From Dromiciops gliroides (taxonomy: Eukaryota; Chordata; Mammalia; Microbiotheria; Microbiotheriidae): a stretch of 64,000 bases of DNA. The notes under the pieces were generated by a model. It was not told the origin of the DNA and did not search any database. It saw nothing but the letters and a program-made list of their open reading frames with translations. The stretch covers positions 78,933,327-78,997,326 of the forward strand of contig NC_057861.1 of the NCBI RefSeq assembly GCF_019393635.1, written 5' to 3'. The first letter of the stretch is position 1, and each line of letters begins with the position of its first letter. Positions 22,526 to 32,632 of the stretch are shown piece by piece. The translations under genes and the position numbers were made by a program.

Positions 22526-22814
22526 CCTTAGAGTAAAGCCACTGTTTCCATCCCACTATTCGCTAGAGGGCGCTCACCTATAGCCTTTTGAGCCGCCCCG
22601 TGCCTGGATGCCTGCGCACTGGCTGCAATTTAATATCGATCTGGGGATATTAAAGAAAATGGAAAATCGCCCTGAAAGATTAAAATTATTGCAATCTCTA
22701 CATGTGGCTTCCCGGCATCTCTGCCCCTACCGTAATTGCGACACATGCTGCTTTTGATGGACCAACCTTATTTGGAAGACTTTCTGGTGACATGATTTAT
22801 TAAAACACAGTAAA

Positions 22815-22967
22815 GAGGACAGCGAGGTGGCTCAGTGGATAAAGCACCAGCCCCAGATTCAGGAGGACCTGATTTCAGATACGACCTCTGACACTTGACA
22901 TTTACGGGCTGTGCGAACCTAGGCAAGTCACTTAACCCTCATTGCCCCGCCAAAAAGAAAAAAACCA
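22815..22967 (+). mobile_element. WSINE1-like SINE
   Basis: Diverged plus copy flanked by ACACAGTAAA and CCACAGTAAA. Confidence 0.75.
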
Positions 22968-23681
22968 CAGTAAATACACAGAGCACATTCAAGGCTCTGC
23001 ACTTACTCTTCCAACCCCCTACTCAGAGCTGTCAGGTCTGGTCCCTAGGCTTCAGCTGTTACCTCTCCCCTCAGCGTTCGGGGTACAAAACTTCCCCCAA
23101 AGTTTATGACATCCCCCTCCCAGTACACACAGAATCCAGGAGAAAGTGGGTCAAGCACGTGTGGCAAAAAGGTAACTCAAGGCTTTTGGAAGGCCTTTTG
23201 CTGGAGTCCTCAAGGTCTTCCCTTCAGGTAGGGTCTAGCTTTTCTTCTGGGTTCCTTGTGGAGTCTCTAAAGTTTCTTTTCTTCAGCATATCTAGTTTGT
23301 CCTGGGCTCCCAGGGAGAGACACTGCTGCCAGCTTCAAAAATTGCTTCTCTAATCCAGAGGGTAAGCAGATAAAGAGATCAAGACAGGTTGATCCTCCCT
23401 CCACTCCCCCAAGACAGACTGTCACACACATAGGCTATACCTTCTTAGGGGCATGGCACTCCCCCTCTCTCACCTCTCCACTCTCCATTTTAATTCCTAA
23501 TTTCTGAACTGATTTGCTACTTCTTACCAAAGCTTCTTAAACTATGGGTCTCCACTCTGCATGGGATCACATAACTGAATGGGGGGGGGGGAGCACAAAA
23601 AAATTGGCAGTAAATGTTTGATTTTTTTCCCCCAGGGCAATGAGGGTTAAGTGACTTGCCCAGGGTCACACAGCTAGTGTG

Positions 23682-23996
23682 TGTAACGATTGGAATGACG
23701 CCACCTGCTGGATACTTACTGTAGAAGAGTTCTGCCCATGAAGCAAAGGTCTTTGAGGGCAAGACCAGGCTTCAGGAAGTGACGCGGATTTTTCCTCTGG
23801 ACTCTGGCGGAGAAGGGAGCTAGAAATGTGCTCTCCCTTTAATAGATAGGAATCTAGGCCTTTTTCTCTCTCTTTACCAAATTCTTATTCTCCTTAATAA
23901 ATGCTTAAAAGTCTAACTCTTGCTAAAGCTTATAATTTATTGGCGACCACTCATTAGATATTTTAGACAGTTTAGCTAGAATTTTAACCCTTAACA
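23682..23996 (+). repeat. 5' LTR of the provirus
   Basis: 315 bp, TG...CA termini. It matches the 3' LTR throughout but lacks the segment beginning CTAGTGGGAGGAGG, replaced here by TT after GACGCGGA. AATAAA for R/U5 polyadenylation is in CCTTAATAAATGC. No clear TATA box. Confidence 0.88.
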
Positions 23997-23998
23997 GA

Positions 23999-24016
23999 TG
24001 GCTGACCACGAAGAGG
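23999..24016 (+). other. Candidate tRNA primer-binding site of the provirus
   Basis: TGGCTGACCACGAAGAGG lies two bases after the 5' LTR. It resembles the complement of the 3' end of tRNA-Arg(UCG), TGGCGACCACGAAGGG, but with one extra T after TGGC and a difference near the end. Confidence 0.5.
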
Positions 24017-24108
24017 AAAGCTAACCCTCAGTCTTCTTCTGATCTTCTGGTTGGGTAAGAAATTTCCCCTCCCTCTCCCTTTAACTGCTAAGTACTGGCG
24101 CACTGGCT

Positions 24109-25011
24109 GTGTTTTCCTTTAAATTTTTTCGAATGGACCTTTTAAACTCCCTAATTACCCAATTTTTGATTTTAGTCTGTTTAACCAGACAAATGGGAGA
24201 TAAGATCATGTTAATGCTTTGTTTTTGTGGATTTTCTATTTTTCTTTTTATTTTTGTTAGAAGAGCCAGCAACTTACTCACACAAGGAAATATCTCTCCC
24301 TCTCCCAACCATGCTTTTTCAGAGAAACCTGAAGAGATTCCCGCAGCTTTTCCCAGTTCTAACACTAATTGTTGCTCTAATTTTGCATGCCTGGAGGCAA
24401 TGACCCACCCTCTAGAAGCTTTTAATCCCCTAGCACCTGGAGGCAAAGTGGGGGAAGAGGAATCCAGGCCTGAGTTCAAAATCAAGTCTGATTCAAATTG
24501 CTCTGGTCCCTCCCCTCCTCTCCAGACCCCACCCTCTACTCCTCCCATGGCCAAGCCCATTGCTTCCCCTGCCTGGGAAGTCCAGAGATCTAATGCTCAT
24601 GCGCAACTTTCTCTAACTACATTTGCAGCTTCAGGCTCAGCCCTTCCCCAGCCTGGCTGTGCTTCTGAGACAACTTTAGAAAACCCTTTAAATTCCAGAT
24701 ATGCTCGTTTTGTTCATAATTTTGCTAACCTGCTTTTGTCTTTCATTAGTAATCTTATAAAGCATTTGTATGGTGAAAAGACTGACAGACAATATAAAGG
24801 GGTTAAAGAAGAAAAACTTAAGCTGAATAAGAATGACAACCATCAACATAGTTCAAGACTCCGCTTCTTTTGCCATGGAAGGGTATATATTTTACAGAAA
24901 TGTAGAAGTCAGCAGCAAGGTATTGATATGAGTATTGGGGATTTTAGATATCGGAATCAAAAATGTTCTGAATTCACTCAGAGTATTAATGTCAGTTCAG
25001 AGGTTACATAG
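24109..25011 (+). CDS. Uncharacterised 300-codon ORF inside the provirus
   Basis: It is the longest ORF in the window and has no internal stop. The N-terminus is hydrophobic: one segment is around residues 10-24 and a stronger one, rich in Leu, Phe and Ile and ending in RR, around residues 34-51. Residues about 60-200 are Pro/Ser-rich and low in complexity, and the C-terminal third is basic and Lys/Asn/Gln-rich. I see no zinc knuckle, protease DTG, reverse transcriptase YxDD or envelope CWLC-type motif. It may be a remnant of an accessory or gag-like gene, a novel membrane protein of the element, or chance. The ATG context is ordinary. A possible splice donor (GGTTGGGTAAGAA) lies upstream at about 24050. 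Confidence 0.4.
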   Translation: MFSFKFFRMDLLNSLITQFLILVCLTRQMGDKIMLMLCFCGFSIFLFIFVRRASNLLTQGNISPSPNHAFSEKPEEIPAAFPSSNTNCCSNFACLEAMTHPLEAFNPLAPGGKVGEEESRPEFKIKSDSNCSGPSPPLQTPPSTPPMAKPIASPAWEVQRSNAHAQLSLTTFAASGSALPQPGCASETTLENPLNSRYARFVHNFANLLLSFISNLIKHLYGEKTDRQYKGVKEEKLKLNKNDNHQHSSRLRFFCHGRVYILQKCRSQQQGIDMSIGDFRYRNQKCSEFTQSINVSSEVT

Positions 25012-26624
25012 GATTTCTATGCTATTACATATACATTTGAAATTAATGGTATGGGTTTATTTTCATAGAGATTTTCATGCTTTTGAGATTGTGTCTTATA
25101 CTTAGTTTTTAAAACAAGGAGAATATTTGTAAAAGCTTTTTAGTCATGTGATCAAGTTTATATTTTATGATAGTCTTATTAATATTAAGTTCATATTCAT
25201 TTAGATTTCCTTAGTTTGAATTTCATTGTCTTTTATTGTTCCATGTGTGTTTTCTTCTATTCATTTGTCTATCTAATTTTGAAACATTGCAAGATGGTTT
25301 TGATTTCATAATACAATGTTAATTCTAGGAGTATTGTGCTCCCATATTCTGAGTTGTTTGTTTTTGTTATTTTTTTCTCAACTGATTATTTGATCAAACT
25401 CTTTAAAGCATTTCCCTGGCAAATTGTTTGCCATGGCAAGTGTAAATTGATTCTAGAAGTATTATTTTTGATAAGCATATTCCAAAAAAAAAAAGAGGGG
25501 AACATTTGTAAAAGTTTTCTTTGAGATTGTGTTGTGCTTTAACTTGTATTTAAATATGTTCAGATTTTTCAAAAAAGTAATTGTATACTAAGTTAAAAAA
25601 AAAGGTATTATTTGAAATTGTTGCATAATTATATATTATATTCTGAGTCAAGATGTATTCACATTTTTTTGCAATCATTTATTATCCTCAATTTTTAAAT
25701 CCATATGAGACTTGGATTATGGGAACTTATCATTTAAGACACTAATTACCTTTATTCTGAGTTATCAGATGCCAGTTGGCCAAGGTGCCATCCAATCACA
25801 AGAGGAATACATGCAAGAGCAGACACTGAACTGTCACATGAGGGGAGACATGCATGAAGTCAAGGTATGGCCGAGAGAACAGCTTTTGACAAATGTTGAG
25901 GTTGGATTCTCTTGGTTTAATATTTTATTTTATTTTTCCCCACAATATTGTACAGATGGCTGGAAGTATTCATCCCACCCATCTCACTTCTACACCTGGC
26001 TTCTATGCTCCCTCCTATATGCCTGATGCCATGGACATCTTAATTCCATGGATCTGATTAAGTCTGACTCAGTTTCCTCTAATATGTTCGGTGGCATGGA
26101 CGTATATTCCATCCACCTATTTTAAGCCTGGCATACTGTATGGGCAGTATATATTGCTCAAGTGTGGGAATGCTCATATCCCATCATTTCTCTGTTCTTT
26201 TATGGTAACCCCCATAATTATCTTCTCATAATGGCATGAGGATAATTAGGCAGATGATGCAAAAAGTGATGAAACAAAGATAAAAATTATTTTTAAAAAT
26301 TAATATCGCAGCAATTGTCTTCTCAATTACCCTCCATAAAGGGGGACTATAATAATAATATAATTGTAAAGAATGGTTCAATTTTTGTTTTATTATATGT
26401 TTCATGTGTAACAACTAAGATTATGAATTCCCTTAGACATGTTTTTGAGAACTTTCATTGTTTGATTTGATTATTGACAAAGCTATTTTAAAGTTGTGTT
26501 AAGCTCGATTTTGTAGGAAATTTTCCTGGCTGATTACCAGCATCCACACATCAACCCCTGAAGAGACTTCCATTCCACGACTACACCTAGAGGACATCTG
26601 AGAAAAGACTTTCAGAGATTTTAA

Positions 26625-26825
26625 ATGAACAGTTTTGATTTGTTGTTGTTATTGGTTTTTTCTCTTTCTGTTATAATATACACCATCTGTAACATGTATT
26701 CTCTGCAGAGGCCCTCCCTTTGCAAGACTAATGTCAAAGCGTCGGTTCATGAGGACAAAAAAATCGCCCCTCTGGACAAAACTTTCCTCTCTTCCTTTTC
26801 TATATTGTTGTTCACATATTATTAG
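26625..26825 (+). other. Short hydrophobic ORF near the provirus 3' end
   Basis: 66 codons with one strongly hydrophobic stretch after the Met (DLLLLLVFSLSVII) and a polar tail. Its position just before the polypurine tract is where an envelope anchor would lie, but no envelope motif is recognised, so the resemblance is positional only. Confidence 0.2.
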
Positions 26826-26881
26826 TTAGCAATAGTTATTATATTGTTTTTACTGTTCCGTCAAGGAAACATTTTGTTTCT

Positions 26882-26902
26882 TGAGGAACAACAGGGGGGG
26901 AC
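26882..26902 (+). other. Polypurine tract of the provirus
   Basis: A purine-rich run (GAGGAACAACAGGGGGGGAC) directly abuts the 3' LTR, as expected for plus-strand priming. Confidence 0.7.
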
Positions 26903-27260
26903 TGTAACGATTGGAATGACGCCACCTGCTGGATACTTACTGTAGAAGAGTTCTGCCCATGAAGCAAAGGTCTTTGAGGGCAAGACCAGGCTTCAGGAAG
27001 TGACGCGGACTAGTGGGAGGAGGAAGGAAGAGACTGGCGCTCGGTCTCACTCTCTTTCCTCTGGACTCTGGCGGAGAAGGGAGCTAGAAATGTGCTCTCC
27101 CTTTAATAGATAGGAATCTAGGCCTTTTTCTCTCTCTTTACCAAATTCTTATTCTCCTTAATAAATGCTTAAAAGTCTAACTCTTGCTAAAGCTTATAAT
27201 TTATTGGCGACCACTCATTAGATATTTTAGACAGTTTAGCTAGAATTTTAACCCTTAACA
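26903..27260 (+). repeat. 3' LTR of the provirus
   Basis: 358 bp, complete. It is preceded by the polypurine tract and followed by the TGTG duplication, after which the interrupted SINE resumes with TCAAGTGTCTGAGG. Confidence 0.88.
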
Positions 27261-27648
27261 TGTGTCAAGTGTCTGAGGTCAAATTTGAACTCACACCCTC
27301 CTGAATCCAGGGCTGGTGCTTTATCCACTGTGCCACCTAGCTGCTCCTAAATGTTTGATTTTTATACCTATTTTATATACCTACATACCCGGGGTCATGT
27401 AATAATTTCTTAGGCAAAAAGGAGTTGCTAGTGGAAAAAGTTTAAGAAGCCCTGCACTAGATGACCTCCTGGTTCTCTTGCAACTTTGAAATTCTGTGAT
27501 TTTAGTTCTTACTTCTAATGTCTGAGCATGAGCCTCAATAGATATGGAGAGGCTCATCAGCAGCAGGTTGGCCCCTGAAAACTGAAGCCCTTTGCCATGA
27601 TGACCCATGATACATGCAAAAGTAAGTATATATAAGCTTGTCCCAGAG

Positions 27649-27708
27649 CCCACTGGTCCTCCTGACTCCAGAGCTGGTGCTCTATCCATTGTGCCACCTA
27701 GCTGCCCC
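27649..27708 (-). mobile_element. Truncated WSINE1-like SINE
   Basis: Only the 5' tRNA-related end remains: GAGCTGGTGCTCTATCCATTG to CACCTAGCTGCCCC. Confidence 0.6.
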
Positions 27709-28474
27709 GAAAGTGTAATTCTTTAAGGAGGAATACCTAAGGACCCTCAGCACCTATTTCCCCATGACAGAGTCTTCTTCAAGTGTAGCACTGAGGCTTC
27801 CAGCTTTCAGAGAGATGGAAGAAACTGACCCCACTTCAGTGTACTGAAGGAAAAGAATCTGGAGAGACTGACAGTCTCCATCATGTCCTTGTTCCCAGCT
27901 TGCTGCTATAGAGACTTTGGGAAGTTTCCCCTTCAGTGAGATAGAGGACACTCTGGGTTGAGCTGAATTATCTCAAGCCAACAGGGGAGTTCCTTCACTC
28001 TCTACTGTCTGGTATATATTCACCTAAGCATACCTTCTCTGGTTTCTGTTTTGCTATGATTTGGAAAAAAGGGTTTCTTTTCTATTTGCTATGGTGTTCA
28101 TTGTAGAACTGGTATTAGGTGGGAAAGAGTTCGAATCTCGAGCAGAGAGCTTGAAGTTACCCTTCTACCACAAATGACAAAGCAATCAAAAGTTAGATGG
28201 AAGCCAATCATATCCCCTAGATGAACAATATTTGAGGGGCAGATATACTACCTCTCTCTGAGGAGAGCAAAATGGTGGCTTCTAACCCCAACCTCCTGCT
28301 TCCCTTCCTGGCAGGAATGAAAGCCTCCCTCGGGGAAGGGTGGAGGGAAAAGAAGCTAGAGACCTCTATCCTGCTTCCCTTCAAGCCACACACAAAGTCA
28401 AGCCCTAGCCATAGGTGGACCCCATATGGGGTCCACACATTCTCACTCTAGTACGCCATATAAAAGTGCATTAA

Positions 28475-28625
28475 GGGGCAGCTAGGTGGCGCAGTGGATA
28501 AAGCACTGGCCTTGGATTCAGAAGGACCTGAGTTCAAATCCAGCCTGAGACACTTGACACTTACTAGCTGTACGACCCTGGGCAAATCACTCATTGCCTT
28601 GAAAAAACAAAACAAAACAAATAAG
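28475..28625 (+). mobile_element. WSINE1-like SINE
   Basis: Plus copy with an A/C-rich tail (AAAACAAAACAAAACAAAT). Confidence 0.85.
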
Positions 28626-28876
28626 AAAAAGAAATATAGTCCCTACCCTGACACTTACAACCAAGGAATTTATAATCAAATGGGAAAAGATAACACACAA
28701 AAGGAAGCTAGAAAGCAAAGGGGTAGGGTGAGAGATATTTGGGGTATGGGGGTTTCAAGGAGGGGGGAATTTTGTTCCATGGAGTTGAAACCAAGCAGAG
28801 TTGCAGATGGAAAACAGAGTCATAGACCCCTTTAGCAGTCTGGTGAAGTCTTTGTAGAATGATGTTTTTAAATACC

Positions 28877-29383
28877 TGTGGTAAAAAAATATGAAAGTTT
28901 TTTAACAGTCGGTTAGGATAACTGAAAGACGCCAGTTTTTCTTTAAGGACCACCCTTTCAGGGAGGAGACCAATGGCATGAGCTACGCACGCCAGTGCGC
29001 CTGCTGCGCATGTCAGACTGCCTGCTATGCACTCGACTTCCGGGGTGCGAGCTGAAAAGGCAAGGAGAGAACGGAAGTGGGGTTTTTTTCCTGCTCTGCT
29101 GGTCTCCTGACTGCGCAGCACAGACGGTCTCTCTCTCTCCAAAGGTGGCCTTCTCTTTTGGTGAGTTTTTTATAAGGAATATAGACTAAGCCTAGACTTA
29201 AGACGATTTGTATTGTATTTCTACTTTCCTATCCTTCTAATCAACATCACCTTGTGACTACCATACAATAAAGGCTCTATCTAGAAAACCAGAAGCTTCT
29301 TCCATTTACTAGTCTGGGAGATAAATTAAGGGAAAGGTTAAGTAGGGGAGATTTATGATCTAATATTCAATTTTAATCTCACA
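28877..29383 (+). mobile_element. Solo LTR of a second ERV family, inserted in a hAT element
   Basis: A 507-bp segment with TG...CA termini is flanked by TACC (28873-28876, 29384-29387). It interrupts an hAT-like repeat whose two halves rejoin at TTTTTAAATACC/TAAAAC. The centre is CpG-rich (ACTTCCGGGGTGCG, CTGCGCATG), and AATAAAGGCTC at about 29268 is a likely poly(A) site. No matching partner LTR is in the window. Confidence 0.7.
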
Positions 29384-29439
29384 TACCTAAAACAAATATA
29401 GAATTATGAGAGAAACCAATTATACTGAAACATAATTTT

Positions 29440-29525
29440 ATACATGTATATATATATATATATATACATACAAAATTGTGTATGTGTATACACATATATA
29501 TACATATACATACATGCATATTTTA
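29440..29525. repeat. (TA)n / TATG-rich tract
   Basis: Expanded inside the hAT-like element. Confidence 0.8.
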
Positions 29526-29560
29526 AAGTTCCCAGGTTAAGAGCCCATCTACAGGAACTC

Positions 29561-29561
<1 letters not shown>

Positions 29562-29635
<74 letters not shown>

Positions 29636-29636
29636 G
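29562..29636. repeat. (CT)n microsatellite
   Basis: About 36 CT units with one interrupting T. Confidence 0.92.
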
Positions 29637-29689
29637 GTGACCATATCAGCTCCCATGGATAATTCCCAGGCCTATATTTGCGGCCCTCA

Positions 29690-30580
29690 TCTCTCTCCTC
29701 AACTCCAGCCCTGAATCATCATCAATTGCTTACTTACTGGACATTTTGGATTGGATATACCATAGGCACCTCAAATCAATCATGTCCAAAACAGAACTTG
29801 TCTTTCTCCCCTCATTTAAAAAAAATTATCCCCTTAACTTTCTTACTTCTGTCTAGGACAGCTCCATCCTTCTGGTGGCTCAAGTTCACAGTCTTGGAGG
29901 CACCTTCCCTCTCCTTTATGCTACATATCCAATTTCCAGTTTTCTTAATGCTACCTCGATGATATCTTTCACATCTGTTTCTCCCTACTTGCAAGTCCAC
30001 CACCACCCTAGTTCATGCCTTCATTACCTCTTGCCTGCACTATTGCAATTGCCTCCTAATTGTTCTCCCTGACTTAAGTCTCCCCTCTCTCCAATGTATC
30101 TTCCACAAAGTTACCAAAGGGTGTAACGATTGGAATGACGCCACCTGCTGGAGACTTACTGTAGGAAAGCTCCACCATGAGGAGAAGGCCTCTGAGGGCA
30201 AAGCCATGCGGCTTTTCTTTGGTGTAAGGAAGTGATATTTGCTCGTGGGTACTATCAAGGCTACCAGCTAATCAACTTGAGGAGCCTCCCGTTTCTGGGA
30301 GGAAGACACAAAGTAGGAAGTGGACGCTAGAGGAGGGGTTCTCTTTCTTTTTGGTTCCTGACCTTGCCATGGTGGGTCAGATGATGTGGTCTTTTAGAAA
30401 TAGTTAGATTTTTACCTTTCTCTCTGATCCTAATGCTCTTTAATAAATACTTAAACATTTAAATACTCTTGCTAAAGCTTATAATTTATTGGTGACCACT
30501 CATTAGATTTTAGATAGTATAGCTAGAATTTTAGCCCCTTACAAGGGTAAGTCTGACTACATTACCACCCAGAAGTTTAT
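29690..30580 (+). mobile_element. L2 interrupted by a solo LTR
   Basis: CTCAACTCCAGCCCTGAATC, TTGCCTGCACTATTGCAATTG and TGTATCTTCCACAAAGTTAC are L2 landmarks. The sequence resumes after 30547 with TAAGTCTGACTACATTACC. Confidence 0.55.
30122..30543 (+). mobile_element. Solo LTR, same family, inserted in an L2
   Basis: Starts TGTAACGATTGGAATGAC, ends CCCTTACA, and is flanked by AGGG (30118-30121, 30544-30547). It shares the 5' end, CTTTAATAAATAC and TTGGTGACCACTCATTAG with the provirus LTRs. Its central third (about 30230-30400) is different, marking a subfamily. Confidence 0.85.
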
Positions 30581-31236
30581 AAGATTACAACAGGGGGGTC
30601 CATCCAACCAGTTGGAAGTCTCCCTCAATTTCTGCTGATATCCAGGACAAAGTGGTACCAGTGGAGCTTATCCTCAACTCATGAACAGCCCTAGAACACA
30701 ATTACTTGGTGACATCCATTTCTTCTGTTTTTCCCTCACTGGTTATATGTTGCGGTCTATTCTCACCTCCATCTTCCCTCTCCATTGTTCTCTTTGTGAT
30801 AATCCTTTTTAATTCCTCAAAGGTTATTCTGCTACGCTGCAATATCAGTAGAATGTTGGAATTTTTAAAATACATTTTTATTTATTTAGTTAAATATTTC
30901 CCAATTATATGTAAAAAGAATAGAAGTTTGGTAAAGATGGGCCTTTACTTTCATAGGGGACTTGGGTCCCTTAAAGGAACTCTGGGATTTCCTAAAAGCA
31001 ATGAAGCTTGCTGTCCTCTTACTAGTAAAATCTGGGCATAATCTGATGTACAGTTGTACTGACTGTCCCAAATACACATACACACACACCAAATTTATTC
31101 TTTTGAGCATATACTGTAATCTGGGCAATAGATGTTCTTCCTTTATTTTATCTTTCTTCTGTGAGTGGTTAGGCTACATTCTGTTGAGTGATTATTGGAG
31201 TCTAAGAATTGTTCCAGTGCTTAATGTAATCAGCAC

Positions 31237-31391
31237 ATCAGTCATTTCAGGTGTCTTACTCTTTGTAACCCCCATTTTGAGGGTTTTCTTGGCAAGGATA
31301 CTGGAGTCATTTGCCATTTCCTTCTCCAGCTCATTTTATAGATGAGGAAACTGAGGCAAACAGGGTTAAGTGACTTGCCCAGGATCCCCCA
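31237..31391 (-). mobile_element. Long CORE-SINE variant, truncated
   Basis: Starts with the 3' domain (TCATTTCAGGTGTCTTACTC) and stops after GTGACTTGCCCAGGATC. Confidence 0.65.
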
Positions 31392-31629
31392 GAATAGGAA
31401 CATTTAGAGGATCTCACCATCCAGAGGAAATACCTCTTCACTGAGGACTCCACAGATCTCCTCTATCACAGTCCTGTTGGCCATATATCTCACTGTTTCA
31501 TACCTCATTTAATATTTAAGATCAGAGAGTCATTGAATGGGATTATTTTAGTTGTTTAATCTTTCAAGGACTCTTAAACGATGTTGACATAAGGATGGGA
31601 GAAGCCTTGTTATAAAAAGAGACTGCAAT

Positions 31630-31860
31630 ACAACATTTTGCCTACCAAATCAAAAGCTTTTTCACAATCAACACACAACAAGCAAAGTGGGATTGTGTAT
31701 TTTCGACATCTTTCAGTGAATTGTAAAATGGTAAATATATGCTCCAGTGTTGAATATTGCCTTTGAAAGCTTGCTCATTCCCTACTAGGCTACTATATAG
31801 CTCAATCTCATAAAGATTTTGTATAAATGGAAGAGCAAGCAATCCAACAAAGAGTTGGAT
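31630..31860 (-). mobile_element. RTE-type LINE fragment, antisense
   Basis: The minus strand reads VDCEKAFDLV, the conserved D-x-x-K-A-F-D reverse transcriptase block, with decayed flanks. Confidence 0.45.
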
Positions 31861-32059
31861 ACAACTGCACAACTACAAACTAGGTCTATAACCTGAAGAA
31901 ATCACAGAGGAGACAAGATTCATATATACAAAAATATTTAGAGCAGTTCCATTTGTGGTAGCAAAGTACTGGAAACTAAATGGAAGTGCCCATCAATTGA
32001 GGAATGATTGAACAAATTATGTTAATGGAATACTACTGTGCCAAAAGAAATCATGAAAG

Positions 32060-32211
32060 GGGGAGCAGCTAGGTGGCACAGTGGATAAAGCACCGGCCCT
32101 GGATTCAGGAAGACCTGAGTTCAAATGCGGCCTCAGACACTTGACACTTACTAGCTGTGTGACCCTGGGCAAGTCACTTAACCCTCATTGCCCCACCGAA
32201 AAAAAAAAAAA
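32060..32211 (+). mobile_element. WSINE1-like SINE in L1
   Basis: Flanked by ATCATGAAAGGG and ATGATGAAAGGG. Confidence 0.85.
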
Positions 32212-32321
32212 TGATGAAAGGGAAGGTGTCAGTGAGAGGATGCAGTGGCAAGTGAGTAGGACCAGAACAATTTATACAGCACAGTAAATACAGAACTACA
32301 TAGTAAAAATAAATAACTTCA

Positions 32322-32480
32322 GGGGCAGATAGGTGGCGCAGTGGATAGAGCATTGGCCTTGGAGTCAGGAGTACCTGAGTTCAAATTCAGCCTCAGACAC
32401 TTAACACTTACTAGCTGTGTGACCCTGGGCAAGTCACTTAACAACCCAATTGCCTCACTAAAAAAAAATATATCTAAATA
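32322..32480 (+). mobile_element. WSINE1-like SINE in L1
   Basis: Flanked by AAATAAATAACTTC on both sides. Confidence 0.85.
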
Positions 32481-32632
32481 AATAAATAACTTCGAAAGAC
32501 CAAAGAACTCTGATCCATATAATGGACCAAACATGATTCTAGAATGTTCATGATGAAGCATGGTACACTGACTGAAATGTATATTTTCTGGATTTGGCCA
32601 GTGCTGTTTTTCTTTGCTATGCATATTTGTTT

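Larger units (their letters stand above)
23682..27260 (+). mobile_element. Young non-autonomous ERV-type provirus with two LTRs
   Basis: Paired LTRs (23682-23996 and 26903-27260) begin TGTAACGATT and end TTAACA. They flank 2.9 kb of internal sequence and are bounded by a TGTG target duplication (23678-23681, 27261-27264). A 4-bp duplication is typical of gammaretrovirus-like (class I) elements. A purine tract ends at 26902 and a TGG-starting primer site lies at 23999. No gag, protease, reverse transcriptase, integrase or clear envelope coding was recognised in any frame; one 300-codon ORF is present. The LTRs are identical by eye except for a 43-bp length difference, which implies recent insertion. 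Confidence 0.88.
23627..27347 (-). mobile_element. WSINE1-like SINE interrupted by the provirus
   Basis: 3' part 23627-23681, 5' part 27261-27347. The SINE's own 16-bp duplication TAAATGTTTGATTTTT is at 23611-23626 and 27348-27363, outside the provirus. Confidence 0.85.
23528..27454. mobile_element. hAT-type MITE split by SINE and provirus
   Basis: The left part 23528-23626 begins CAAAGCTTCTTAAACTATG; the right part 27364-27454 ends AAGTTTAAGAAGCCCTG. It is related to the copy at 22359. The parts are separated by a SINE insertion that itself received the provirus. Flanking 8-bp duplications are no longer recognisable. Confidence 0.65.
28815..29550. mobile_element. hAT-like element split by a solo LTR
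   Basis: The left half (ATAGACCCCTTTAGCAGTCTGG) ends at 28876. The right half, from 29384, runs through GAGAAACCAATTATACTG and a TA-rich microsatellite to AGTTCCCAGGTTAAGAGCCC. The element resembles the one at 49377. Confidence 0.55.

Noticed and set aside
24109..26902. Retroviral gag, pol or env in the provirus interior
   Set aside because: No zinc knuckle, D-T/S-G protease, YxDD, integrase or envelope signature could be read in any frame; only profile searches could reveal remnants.
28708..29142. 144-codon minus-strand ORF
   Set aside because: It crosses the solo LTR and hAT boundary; no homology or start context supports it.
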